Assembly (NCBI RefSeq): GCF_024138125.1
Contig: NZ_CP099993.1
Coordinates: 1,612,001 to 1,676,000 of the forward strand
DNA length: 64,000 bases
Direction of reading: 5' to 3'
Origin: Halorussus salilacus
GTDB taxonomy: Archaea; Halobacteriota; Halobacteria; Halobacteriales; Haladaptataceae
This document shows, piece after piece, positions 8,083 to 20,016 of the stretch. Made by a program: the position numbers and the translations under genes. The notes beneath the pieces were generated by a model. That model did no database searches, was not told where the DNA came from, and was given only the letters and a program-made list of their open reading frames with translations. How positions within the stretch are numbered: position 1 is the first letter of the stretch; every line of letters begins with the position of its first letter.

Positions 8083-8898
8083 CTACTTGGGCGGCAGGAA
8101 CGCGAGCGCGATGAGCAACATGACTGTGATGATGCTCAGGATGACGATTCCCCACAGGCCCGCGATGCGCTCGTTGAACTGGTTCTGGGCCTCGATCTGA
8201 TTCTGGTACTCCTGTGTCTCGGTCGAGAGGAGGAGTTCGGTTCCGCCGTCACCCGCTCGCATATGCGCCACGTACGTCTGGGTGTCGTCCTCGGGACCGA
8301 GCGATATCTCGTCACCCGGAGTCATCAGGACCTCCTCCGGCTGGGGTGCGGTCCAAGTGAGTTCGGCGGCTTCGGTCGTGACGTTGTTCACCGTCGTCTC
8401 GTTGCCCTCGTACTCGAACGTGTCGCCCTCGGAGAACTCGCGGGTCTCGGGGTCGGGGTACTCGCGGTCCATGTACTCGTCGACCGGCACGAGCGTCCTG
8501 TTCTCGCCCTCGCCCTCGACGACGTACTCGGTCTCGTTGACGGTGGTCGTCGAGACGTTGTCGTCGAGTTCGATCTCCTCGCGGAGGGTCACGTCGTCGG
8601 GGTCGGACTCGTTCGGGATGAGCACCCGGTAGGTGGTGTTCTCGAGCTCGGTGGTCGAGTTGTTCTCCCACATGGTCGAGTGGCGCGCAGACTCGTTCGT
8701 CCACGTCAGCACGCCCTCGGCCTCCGCCAGGGAGTCGACCGTGTACTGGCGGTCGTTGACTGTCAGGTCGTCTCCTTCGGTGTACGTCTCGCCCTCGAGG
8801 TCGATCTCGGGCTGTTCGGCCGCGCCGATGAGCGCGTACGACCCAGCAGCGATCACGAGGAAGAGGGCGACGTACACCGTCGCCGAGCGTCGTTGCAT
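8083..8898 (-). CDS. Membrane-anchored extracytoplasmic protein of unknown function, 271 aa
   Basis: An N-terminal hydrophobic helix (VYVALFLVIAAGSYALIGAA, residues 8-27) and a C-terminal TM helix (LWGIVILSIITVMLLIALAFL, ~247-267) flank an acidic ~210-residue domain. The domain has many N-glycosylation sequons (NES, NNS, NTT, NVS, NET, NRT, NVT), which supports an external location. It contains two related modules beginning with EGD, each followed by a V-N/T-rich beta-strand pattern (EGDDLTVNDRQYTVDS and EGDTFEYEGNETTVNN), suggesting an internal duplication. Function unknown. Starts at ATG 8898, divergent from the cyclo-ligase gene. Confidence 0.78.
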   Translation of the reverse strand: MQRRSATVYVALFLVIAAGSYALIGAAEQPEIDLEGETYTEGDDLTVNDRQYTVDSLAEAEGVLTWTNESARHSTMWENNSTTELENTTYRVLIPNESDPDDVTLREEIELDDNVSTTTVNETEYVVEGEGENRTLVPVDEYMDREYPDPETREFSEGDTFEYEGNETTVNNVTTEAAELTWTAPQPEEVLMTPGDEISLGPEDDTQTYVAHMRAGDGGTELLLSTETQEYQNQIEAQNQFNERIAGLWGIVILSIITVMLLIALAFLPPK

Positions 8899-9033
8899 AT
8901 CAGAAGCCGACGGACGCGCGCCGTTTAACGATTACTCTTTGCCCGAGACTCCGCCGGGGAGTTCGATTCCGACCGATGCGAGGCCGACCCGTAGCGCACA
9001 ACCCTCTTTGGACCCGGTTCCCTATCCCGACGC

Positions 9034-9747
9034 ATGGACAAAGCAGACCTCCGCGAGCGCGTCTGGGACCGACTCGAAGACGAGGGGCTCGCCCGGTTCC
9101 CGTTTCCGCCCCACGGCCGAATCCCGAACTTCGCGGGGGCCGAGGACGCCGCCGACCGCCTCGCGGAGACCGACGCGTGGAACGCCGCCGACGCGGTCAA
9201 GGCCAACCCCGACGCGCCCCAGTTGCCCGTCCGCCGACGCGCGATTCGAGAGGGCAAGACGGTCTACATGGCCGTGCCGCGTCTGCGCGACGAGGAGCCC
9301 TTCTACGAACTCGACCCGGAAGAGATTCCGCCCGAGGAGTACGACCGCGCGCCGACCGTCTCGCACGTCGAGTCGTACGCCCGCCAGGTGGGACCCGAGG
9401 AAGTCCCGGCCGTCGACCTCGTCGTCTCCGGGAGCGTCGCTGTCACCGAATCGGGCGCGCGGGTCGGCAAGGGCGAAGGGTACAGCGATCTCGAATACGC
9501 GGTCCTCCGAGAGCTGGCGCTGGTCGGTGACGAGACGACCGTCGCGACCACGGTCCACGACGTGCAAGTGGCCGCCGAGGACATCGTCGTCGAAGCTCAC
9601 GACGTTCCGATGGACCTCGTCGCGACGCCGACTCGGACGATTCGCACGGAAACGGAGTACGAGCGTCCCGAGGGGGTGGACTGGGAGGCGTTGTCCGAAG
9701 AGCGAATCGACGAGATGCCGGTGTTACAGAACAAGCGTCTCGACTGA
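9034..9747 (+). CDS. 5-formyltetrahydrofolate cyclo-ligase-like protein, 237 aa
   Basis: Family members convert 5-formyl-THF to 5,10-methenyl-THF with ATP. The diagnostic block GKGEGYSDLEYAVLRELALV (residues ~147-166) and the preceding VSGSVAVTESGARV are present, and VYMAVPRLRD near residue 70 matches the N-terminal sugar-phosphate-isomerase-like fold. Archaeal members are divergent from the bacterial enzyme and may act in a different C1 or thiamine-related role, so I call it cyclo-ligase-like. Single gene, ATG start, upstream of the minus-strand tRNA-Cys. Confidence 0.85.
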   Translation: MDKADLRERVWDRLEDEGLARFPFPPHGRIPNFAGAEDAADRLAETDAWNAADAVKANPDAPQLPVRRRAIREGKTVYMAVPRLRDEEPFYELDPEEIPPEEYDRAPTVSHVESYARQVGPEEVPAVDLVVSGSVAVTESGARVGKGEGYSDLEYAVLRELALVGDETTVATTVHDVQVAAEDIVVEAHDVPMDLVATPTRTIRTETEYERPEGVDWEALSEERIDEMPVLQNKRLD

Positions 9748-9975
9748 AAGGCAACGAGCGGCCTGCTTCTGCGCAAGCAAAGCAAGCGCAGGGTCGTCGG
9801 CGCTCGCGTTCCGACGGTGCGCCCACGAGGAGTAATACCGCAAACGAGGGAGCGAGAGCGAGCGGCGAAGCCGCGAGCGCGCGACCGAGTGAGCGGCTCT
9901 TCTTACGAGGAGAGGTGGCCGTAGCGCTCGAACGAAGTGAGAGCGCGAGGACATCCGACGAAGTAAAACGGTGCA

Positions 9976-10051
9976 AGCCAAGGGCCGGATTTGAACCGGC
10001 GGTAGGCGGCTCTGCAGGCCGCTGCGTTCGGCCGGACTCTGCCACCTTGGC
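9976..10051 (-). tRNA. tRNA-Cys (GCA)
   Basis: On the minus strand it reads GCCAAGGTGGCAGAG... with a matching acceptor CCTTGGC and discriminator T. The anticodon loop CTGCAGA gives anticodon GCA. The T-loop GGTTCAAATCC is canonical; CCA is not encoded. It is the distal gene of the rRNA operon, the usual place for tRNA-Cys in haloarchaea. Confidence 0.96.
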
Positions 10052-10134
10052 GCACGTCGTCCTATTCGCTCGGTGAGTTTAAATATAGCGGTCCTCGGCG
10101 GAGACCGCCGGAAGGACCGCAATAAATACGGAAA

Positions 10135-10166
10135 CCCCACGGCCAGCGCGTACGCTGGCCGTGGGG
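10135..10166 (-). other. Perfect 14-bp inverted repeat between 5S rRNA and tRNA-Cys
   Basis: CCCCACGGCCAGCG is followed by CGTA and its exact reverse complement. It lies directly downstream of the 5S gene on the transcribed strand, so it is either a 5S 3'-end processing stem or an attenuating terminator in front of tRNA-Cys. Confidence 0.6.
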
Positions 10167-10184
10167 TGAATGAAGTATGAATGG

Positions 10185-10306
10185 GAGGCGGCGAACCGGC
10201 TTTCCCAGAGGGTCGCCCACTCCAGTACTCACTGGAACGCAGGCGGGCTTAACTTCCGTGTTCGGGATGGGTACGGGTGTCAACCCCGCCGCTATGGCCG
10301 CCTTAA
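10185..10306 (-). rRNA. rrf: 5S rRNA
   Basis: Recognised from the minus-strand start TTAAGGCGGCCATAGCGG, the conserved ACCCATCCCGAACACGG, and the 3' arm GGTTCGCCGCCTC that pairs with the 5' end. Length about 122 nt. Ends are set by the terminal helix and may be off by 1-3 nt. Confidence 0.95.
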
Positions 10307-10362
10307 CGCCGACTCGCGGAATCGAACCGCGAACAGTGTCCAACGTCGGTAGTTCGATGTAC

Positions 10363-10410
10363 TGACGACCGTGTGTCCGTGCAATCCAGTTAGCGCCTGG
10401 ACTCGATTTC
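10363..10410 (-). other. 23S processing stem, 3' arm
   Basis: Two blocks, 10363-10389 and 10397-10410, are complementary to 13390-13416 and 13369-13382 on the other side of 23S (26 of 27 and 14 of 14 positions). They are separated by a 7-nt unpaired segment on each side. This is the bulge-helix-bulge-like geometry cut by the EndA endonuclease during archaeal pre-23S excision. Confidence 0.85.
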
Positions 10411-10419
10411 TCGAGTACA

Positions 10420-13345
<2,926 letters not shown>

Positions 13346-13368
13346 GGATAATGTCACTGTGACCCGAT

Positions 13369-13416
13369 GAAATCGAGTCCAGTGGACGCCTGGATTGCAC
13401 GTACACACGGTCGTCA
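13369..13416 (-). other. 23S processing stem, 5' arm
   Basis: Pairs with 10363-10410: GAAATCGAGTCCAG, a 7-nt bulge TGGACGC, then a 27-nt helix with one mismatch (plus-strand letters). Located upstream of 23S in the transcript, between tRNA-Ala and the 23S 5' end. Confidence 0.85.
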
Positions 13417-13558
13417 TCGCCACGTCCCGGTGGTCGTCGGGAGCGTGCATCGAACCCTTCCTACTCGCGCTTTCACGGAGTAGTGCATCGGTCGTTTCGG
13501 ACTTGAACGTTCCGTTGCACCCCACTTAAGGGGAGCGGTTTCGTTCCGGTCCGATACA

Positions 13559-13630
13559 TGGACCCACTGGGATTCGAACCCAGGGCATCCTCCTTGCAAA
13601 GGAGGCACTCTACCACTGAGCTATGGGCCC
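13559..13630 (-). tRNA. tRNA-Ala (TGC)
   Basis: Minus strand reads GGGCCCATAGCTCAGTGG..., with anticodon loop TTTGCAA giving TGC, T-loop GGTTCGAATCC and a seven-pair acceptor stem containing one G-U pair. No encoded CCA, no intron. It lies in the 16S-23S spacer as in most haloarchaea. Confidence 0.97.
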
Positions 13631-13659
13631 ACCTCCCCGGACGGGGAGGGTGTATCGTC

Positions 13660-13674
13660 AGCCCTGGCAGTTCG
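13660..13674 (-). other. 16S processing stem, 3' arm
   Basis: AGCCCTGGCAGTTCG (plus strand) is exactly complementary to 15356-15370 upstream of 16S. The pair can bring the ends of pre-16S together as the bulge-helix-bulge stem used for excision. Confidence 0.8.
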
Positions 13675-13777
13675 AAGGTGCCCGACCACCGAATCGGTCG
13701 AGGTCGTCGAGGACCCTCCGTGTCCGTCGCGAAGACGGACGGGTGTGGGCCACCCGGTGTGGGTGGTCCCGTGCGTT

Positions 13778-15249
<1,472 letters not shown>

Positions 15250-15355
15250 GGTTGCCGAGTTCCGAAGAACTCGGTGGGTCTCTGGCGGAAGCAACTGAAT
15301 GCTATATGGTCCGTCAGTTCGACGACCCCGATCCGAATCGTTGGACGGGTGTCAC

Positions 15356-15370
15356 CGAACTGCCAGGGCT
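15356..15370 (-). other. 16S processing stem, 5' arm
   Basis: CGAACTGCCAGGGCT (plus strand) is the exact reverse complement of 13660-13674 downstream of 16S. It sits about 107 nt upstream of the mature 16S 5' end, between the leader and the gene. Confidence 0.8.
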
Positions 15371-15552
15371 AACATCAGATTCCATCGTGTACGGCGTACC
15401 GCAGGGGTGGAATCCTCATTTCCTTCGGACCTGAGCGTATGCTTCGACAGGGTTTAAACCCATCGAAGCCCGTCGGCCCGAGATCGCGGAACGAGTTGAA
15501 CGCTCCGCAAATCACGTCGAGTCTTTCTCCGCATCACGGTTCAAGACGCCCC

Positions 15553-15872
15553 GATTATTTAAGCGCGTCGGACCGCGTTTGTCCTTCGGCGGGAAGACCC
15601 CCGAAGGAACGTTCACATCCAATCCGAGTACCCTGTTACACTTAAGGGCACCGGATTGTGTCCGAGGCGTTCGCCCCGAATCGGGGGACGCCGTCGACAT
15701 TCCATCCGAGTGCCCCAATACACTTAAGCACATTGGATTGGGCTTATCTCGGGAATCGGCCGAGACGCCTTAAGAAGGCGTCGATTCTCGCCGTCTCCCG
15801 GAGGCCCGAACCGCGGGACCTCGTTCGCATTCTGCAGAAAGCCCGGGTTACACTTAAGGTCGTCGGACCGAA
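15553..15872 (-). promoter_or_regulatory. rRNA operon promoter array, four repeats
   Basis: Four related boxes are seen on the plus strand: GATTATTTAAGCGCGTCGGA at 15553, GTTACACTTAAGGGCACCGG at 15635, AATACACTTAAGCACATTGG at 15717 and GTTACACTTAAGGTCGTCGG at 15847. Read on the minus strand, each has a CTTAAGTGTA-type TATA element preceded by a TCCGA/TCCAAT-like element. Spacing is about 82, 82 and 130 bp. Tandem multiple promoters upstream of 16S are known in halobacteria. The most 16S-proximal copy is the most divergent. The 290 bases between array and 16S hold the leader and processing arm; no gene is seen. Confidence 0.8.
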
Positions 15873-16164
15873 CCGAGTTCGAGGTGTCATGGCGTGTCAG
15901 ACTCCGCTGTAAGCGCGGAGTTGGCCGAGGCTCCCGAGTGGTCGAGAGGACGAAGTCGTGTCACGCGGGAGGAGAACGAACCGTTCATCCTGCGCATCGT
16001 GCGCGACGTCGCGGCGTGTGTAGCCCGCGCGAATGCACGTACAAACAGAGCGGATAATAATCCTGCTATCCTGCTACAACGGTTTTCGCATGGGTTTCGC
16101 GGGCGCACGCGCGAGACTACTGACCGATGTGCGAAAAACGAAGGAAGGTCGAGTACCGACCGGC
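15873..16164. other. Non-coding stretch between rRNA promoters and the MC1 gene
   Basis: About 290 bases with no convincing reading frame. It holds a short inverted repeat near 15901-15921 (ACTCCGCTGTAAGCGCGGAGT). The MC1 gene ends at its right edge. It may contain the upstream activating region of the rRNA operon. Confidence 0.5.
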
Positions 16165-16473
16165 TTACTCATCGAGGTGTTCGATACCCTGCTTCGAGAC
16201 GTTAGCCTCGGTGATCTCGTCGGGCATCCAGTCGGGCTTGTCGTCGGGAGCGGTCTCGTTCCACGCCCAGCCCTCGTAGATGTGTACCTTGTCGGTGCCC
16301 TTCTCGCGGAGTCGGATCTCGGTTCTGTCGGCCGATTCCTCGGAAGAGGCGGGGTCGAGCCGTCGCGCCGCCTTGAGTGCGGCCTGCCGGGGAGTGTTCC
16401 CAGAGAAGACGCTCGATTCGTCGCCCTGACCCTCGCGCAGTGCAAAGTTTCGCTTACCGTCTTCACGTACCAT
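16165..16473 (-). CDS. MC1-family non-histone chromosomal protein, 102 aa
   Basis: Small DNA-bending architectural protein. The sequence from MVREDGKRNFALR through SVFSGNTPRQAALKAARR to HIYEGWAWNE matches the MC1 family over its full length, including the Trp-containing DNA-binding arm; the tail EANVSKQGIEHLDE is typical of haloarchaeal members. I prefer the ATG at 16473 because family members begin MVRED and a GGAGGA ribosome site lies 7 nt upstream. A second in-frame ATG at 16488, almost at the predicted transcript start, would add MEEKI and could be used leaderlessly. Monocistronic, next to the rRNA promoters. Confidence 0.95.
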   Translation of the reverse strand: MVREDGKRNFALREGQGDESSVFSGNTPRQAALKAARRLDPASSEESADRTEIRLREKGTDKVHIYEGWAWNETAPDDKPDWMPDEITEANVSKQGIEHLDE

Positions 16474-16510
16474 GATTTTCTCCTCCATGCCAACCCAGCA
16501 CAGGACCCGT

Positions 16511-16520
16511 TATAAATATA
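16511..16520 (-). promoter_or_regulatory. TATA box of the MC1 gene
   Basis: TATAAATATA (plus strand; TATATTTATA on the coding strand) lies about 25 nt before the predicted transcript start near 16490. Strong AT element in a GC-rich genome, fitting a highly expressed chromatin protein. Confidence 0.75.
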
Positions 16521-16684
16521 TCGCCGATATGAGTCGTTTTCATCGAAACTATTATATGTGGAGTTCCCGCTGTCGGGTGGTTTCTCGGAGATTCGCGCAG
16601 ACTGCGCGGTTCCAACCGCGAAGCGTAAGTTATCCGAGTTCGTACGGGTCTCAAACGCGGTTCGCAGTGGGCCGGTAGAAAACA

Positions 16685-16696
16685 CTTAAGTATAAT
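16685..16696 (+). promoter_or_regulatory. TATA box of the AbrB-like / pyrD unit
   Basis: CTTAAGTATAAT lies 31-42 nt upstream of the ATG at 16727, suggesting a leader of about 10 nt. It resembles the rRNA promoter boxes upstream. Confidence 0.65.
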
Positions 16697-16726
16697 CTAG
16701 GGCGAAGCTACGCATAGGATACCGCG

Positions 16727-16924
16727 ATGGTACGGAAAAAGAAGCTCAGCCCGAGTGGCGCGAAAGGCGAGGACGGGGAGTATCACAACGTCCATATCAA
16801 TCTGCACGAGGACGAGCTGGCCGTCGCGGGCATGGACATCGGTGACGAGGTGTTCGTTCGGGTCCGCGAGGACAAGATCATCATCCAGAAGGCCGACAAG
16901 GACGAGGTCGAACACGAGTTCTAA
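16727..16924 (+). CDS. AbrB/SpoVT-like small DNA-binding protein, 65 aa
   Basis: The block LHEDELAVAGMDIGDEVFVRVREDKIIIQKAD matches the swapped-hairpin AbrB fold (L..DEL...G...GDEV.V....D.III). A Lys-rich N-terminus (MVRKKKLSP) could help nucleic-acid contact. Such proteins are often regulators or antitoxin-like DNA binders; no toxin partner is adjacent. It precedes pyrD by 45 nt on the same strand and probably shares a promoter, so a link to pyrimidine genes is possible but unproven. Confidence 0.75.
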   Translation: MVRKKKLSPSGAKGEDGEYHNVHINLHEDELAVAGMDIGDEVFVRVREDKIIIQKADKDEVEHEF

Positions 16925-16969
16925 CCCGAACGTGAGGACTTTTACCGGCTCCGTCGGGGTGAACGTACG

Positions 16970-18031
16970 ATGACCGCCTACGAGCTACTGAAGCCGTTTC
17001 TCTTCTCGCTCCCGCCCGAGACGGCTCACAACGCGGTACACACGGGACTTCGAGCCGTCCAGAACACCCCGATAGCCGACGTGCTCGCGGCTCTGTACCG
17101 CGTCGAGGACGACCGTCTCCGAGTCGAGGCGTTCGACCAGTCGTTTCCCAACCCGGTCGGCGTCGCCGCGGGGTTCGACAAGAACGCGCAGGTGCCGTCG
17201 GCGCTCGCCAGCCTCGGCTTCGGCGCGGTCGAGGTCGGCGGCGTCACCGCCGACCCCCAGTCGGGCAACCCCCGCCCGCGGATGTTCCGCCTGCGCGAGG
17301 ACCGCGCCATCGTCAACCGCATGGGCCTGAACAACCACGGGGCCGACGCAGTCGGTGACCGGCTCACAGGCGTGGCCCCGAGCGTCCCCGTCCCCGTGGG
17401 CGTCAACCTCGCGAAGACCGAGCACGTCGACACCGAGGACGCTCCCGAGGACTACCGCTACACCTACGAGCGGGTCGCCGAGGGCGGCGACTTCTTCGTG
17501 GTCAACGTCTCGTGTCCCAACTCCGAGGGGTTCCGCGACCTCCAGAACCGCGACTCGATGGAAGCCATCCTGACCGAACTCCTCGACGCGGGCGCGAGTC
17601 CCCTGCTCGTCAAGCTCTCGCCCGACCTCCCGGACCCCGCGGTCGAGGACGCGCTCGACCTCGTGAACGAACTCGGCCTCGACGGCGTCATCGCCACGAA
17701 CACCACGACCGACCGGCCCGACACCCTTCGAAGTCACAACCGCGCGGAGGACGGCGGCCTCTCTGGCGAGCCCATCGAGTCGCGCGCGACCGAGACGGTC
17801 CGGTTCGTCGCCGAGCGGACCGACGTGCCGGTCGTCGGCGTCGGCGGCGTGTTCACGGCCGAGGACGCGTATCGGAAGATTCGCGCGGGCGCGCACGCGG
17901 TCCAACTGTACACGGGGCTGGTCTACCGCGGCCCCTCCATCGCCCGCGACATCAACGAGGGACTGCTCGAACTGCTCGACCGCGACGGCTTCGACTCGGT
18001 CGAGGACGCGGTCGGCGCGGATTTGGACTGA
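16970..18031 (+). CDS. pyrD: Dihydroorotate dehydrogenase (quinone type), 353 aa
   Basis: Fourth step of de novo pyrimidine synthesis: oxidises dihydroorotate to orotate with FMN. Family features of class 2: the N-terminal helical segment (AYELLKPFLFSLPPETAHNAVHTGL) for membrane/quinone docking, NPVGVAAGFDKNAQ, GFGAVEVGGVTADPQSGNPRP, NRMGLNNHG, NVSCPNSEG with the catalytic Ser region, VIATNTTTDR, and VVGVGGVFTAEDAYRKIRAGA for FMN phosphate. Normal length. Follows the AbrB-like gene by 45 nt. Convergent with pheT. Confidence 0.97.
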   Translation: MTAYELLKPFLFSLPPETAHNAVHTGLRAVQNTPIADVLAALYRVEDDRLRVEAFDQSFPNPVGVAAGFDKNAQVPSALASLGFGAVEVGGVTADPQSGNPRPRMFRLREDRAIVNRMGLNNHGADAVGDRLTGVAPSVPVPVGVNLAKTEHVDTEDAPEDYRYTYERVAEGGDFFVVNVSCPNSEGFRDLQNRDSMEAILTELLDAGASPLLVKLSPDLPDPAVEDALDLVNELGLDGVIATNTTTDRPDTLRSHNRAEDGGLSGEPIESRATETVRFVAERTDVPVVGVGGVFTAEDAYRKIRAGAHAVQLYTGLVYRGPSIARDINEGLLELLDRDGFDSVEDAVGADLD

Positions 18032-18084
18032 GAGAAGCGGATTTTCGGCCATCTCGCCTTCCGAGCGGCGCGCGCGAGCAACGC

Positions 18085-18176
18085 GCGCGAGGGACGAGTA
18101 GCGCAGTGAAACGAGCAACGCAGGAGGCTGGGGAGGCCCGAGGTGCGGTCCTTCTCGGTGACGGGAGTAGCTAGCG
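18085..18176 (+). repeat. Dispersed intergenic repeat, copy A
   Basis: Lies between convergent pyrD and pheT. It shares with copies at 38436-38575 (opposite strand) and 55658-55770 the ordered blocks CGCGCGAGGG, CGAGTA.C.CAG, GAG.AACGCAG, GG.TGGGGAGG, TGCGGTC and AG.TAGCTAGC. This is the shortest copy: it lacks the central hairpin of copy C. No reading frame is conserved among copies. Confidence 0.75.
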
Positions 18177-18273
18177 TCTCCGTGGTGACATCCGAAGCGG
18201 AGGTTCGGACACCGAAAAGAGAAGAACTCCGCAAGGAGAACTTAGAGCCCGAAAGGCCAGAATCTCGAAACCG

Positions 18274-20016
18274 TCACTCCAGCGCGTCGAGGCGGAACTC
18301 GAAGGCCGCCACCGGCAGTTCGAGGTCGTGTTCCACGAGCACTTCGGGATGGACCTCTCCGACGACGCCGACCGCCTCGCCGTCCAGCACGACAGCGGCC
18401 GCACGGCCGTCGATGAACGACGGGTGGTCGGTCGCGGGCGTCTCCAACTCCACGTCGAAGTTGCGCGCGATGGCTTGCAGGCGGGCCTTCGCGTCCTCGT
18501 AGGAGGCGTCGTGGCGCGCGAGCACCCCGGCGACCGACCGGTGTTCGGCGACGCCGGTGTTCTCGCGCTCGTCCACGCGGGCGGCGAGACCGATTTCGGC
18601 GAGGTCCTGGGGGTACGCCCGGTGGGTGTTGTTCTCCAGCACCATCATGAGCGAGGGGAGCGCCCACGTCCGGAGCATGGTGTAGTCCTCGCTGTAGGGT
18701 TCGAGGATGGTGGCGGGCTCGTCGGCTCCGACCGCGTCGGGGGTCGCGCCGTCCTCGTCCGGCCGCGCGATTCCCATCCGGTCGAAGTTCTCCTCCTCGC
18801 TGATCATGTGGAAGTTGAGCAGGTCCTCGAAGCCCAGACCCACCAGCACCTCGCGCGCGGCGTCTTCGAGCTTCGAGCGGTCGTGGCGACCGCCGACCGT
18901 CCCCACGTCGGGGTAGCGCGGTTCGAGATCGTTGAAGCCGTAGGCCCGGCCCACGTCGTCGACCACGTCGAGGGGGTGGAGCACGTCCACGCGGTAGGGC
19001 GGCACCTCAACCTCGTAGGCTATCTCGTCGTCGCCGACCTCCTCGGTCTCGGCGTCGAGGCCCGACCGCTCCAGCAGGTCGACCACGCGCTCGGCGCTCA
19101 GGTCGACCCCGAGCATGCTCTCGATTCGCTCGTGGGTCACTGTCTTCTGTTTCACCTCGAAGTCGGGGCGGACCAACGTTCGGTCCAGATACTCGACCTC
19201 GACCTCCTCGACCGTCGCGCCGCGGGCGTCGAGCGCGTAGCAGATGATGTTGCACATGTGGTCGATGGTCCACTGGTCGGTGCCCGTGAGTTCGACGAAC
19301 AGGTCCCGCGAGTCGGTCGAGACCTCGGTCCGGCGGCCGTTGATGACCGGCGGGAACGAGAACAGTCCGATGTCGTCGTAGATGGCGGGGTAGCGGTCGT
19401 ACTCGGCGACGAGGTCGGCGTAGGTCTCGCCCGTGGGATGGGCGCGCAGGACCTCGTCGGGCGTCATCTCGGCGTCCGAATCGAGGGGAACGAACCGGTC
19501 GCCCTCGGGGTCGATTCCCCGGTAGGTGATGGAGTTACCGGGTTCGGCGCGCTCCTCGGTGACGGCTTCCCCCTTCAGCATCGTCAAATCGTGGATGCCG
19601 ATGGCTCCCTTCGCGCGCTTGCGCCCCATCGTGGCGTGGAGCTTCTCCTGCAGTTGGATGAGCGAGTCGAGGGCCTCCTCGTCCAGATTCACGCCCCGAA
19701 TCACCGCACCCGTGACGTAGGGGCGCTCGTCGGGCACCGACTCGTCGACCTCGATGGTCCAGTCGGCGTCGTTGGTGGCGGGGACGTACACGCCCCTGTC
19801 GTCGCCGTAGTGGTAGCGAAGCGACCGCGCCACCCCCTCGACCGAGAGGCGGTCGAGGCGGTCGGGCGCGAACTCCAACTGGAGGTCGCCCTCCTCGGTC
19901 CGGCCCTCGAACTCCAGTCCGAGACCGAACATGTCGTCTATCAGTTCGTCGTCCGATTTCTCGTCGTGGCCGGTCAGTTCCCGGAGTTCGTCGGGGTTCA
20001 CGTCTACGACTGGCAT
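18274..20016 (-). CDS. pheT: Phenylalanyl-tRNA synthetase beta subunit, 580 aa
   Basis: Archaeal-type beta chain (B3/B4, B5 and catalytic-like core domains, without the bacterial N-terminal EMAP module). Characteristic stretches: VTGAVIRGVNLDEEALDSLI, MGRKRAKGAIGIHDL, LFSFPPVINGRRTEVS, EVEVPPYRVDVLHPLDVVDDV and ALPSLMMVLENN. It forms the alpha2beta2 enzyme with PheS and carries the editing site for Tyr-tRNA-Phe. Its ATG overlaps the pheS stop codon by one base (TGATG), indicating translational coupling. Confidence 0.97.
   Translation of the reverse strand: MPVVDVNPDELRELTGHDEKSDDELIDDMFGLGLEFEGRTEEGDLQLEFAPDRLDRLSVEGVARSLRYHYGDDRGVYVPATNDADWTIEVDESVPDERPYVTGAVIRGVNLDEEALDSLIQLQEKLHATMGRKRAKGAIGIHDLTMLKGEAVTEERAEPGNSITYRGIDPEGDRFVPLDSDAEMTPDEVLRAHPTGETYADLVAEYDRYPAIYDDIGLFSFPPVINGRRTEVSTDSRDLFVELTGTDQWTIDHMCNIICYALDARGATVEEVEVEYLDRTLVRPDFEVKQKTVTHERIESMLGVDLSAERVVDLLERSGLDAETEEVGDDEIAYEVEVPPYRVDVLHPLDVVDDVGRAYGFNDLEPRYPDVGTVGGRHDRSKLEDAAREVLVGLGFEDLLNFHMISEEENFDRMGIARPDEDGATPDAVGADEPATILEPYSEDYTMLRTWALPSLMMVLENNTHRAYPQDLAEIGLAARVDERENTGVAEHRSVAGVLARHDASYEDAKARLQAIARNFDVELETPATDHPSFIDGRAAAVVLDGEAVGVVGEVHPEVLVEHDLELPVAAFEFRLDALE

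Noticed and set aside
9780-9970. GAGCGAGC-type repetitive string before tRNA-Cys
   Set aside because: Low-complexity haloarchaeal intergenic sequence; it lacks the ordered blocks of the dispersed repeat family.
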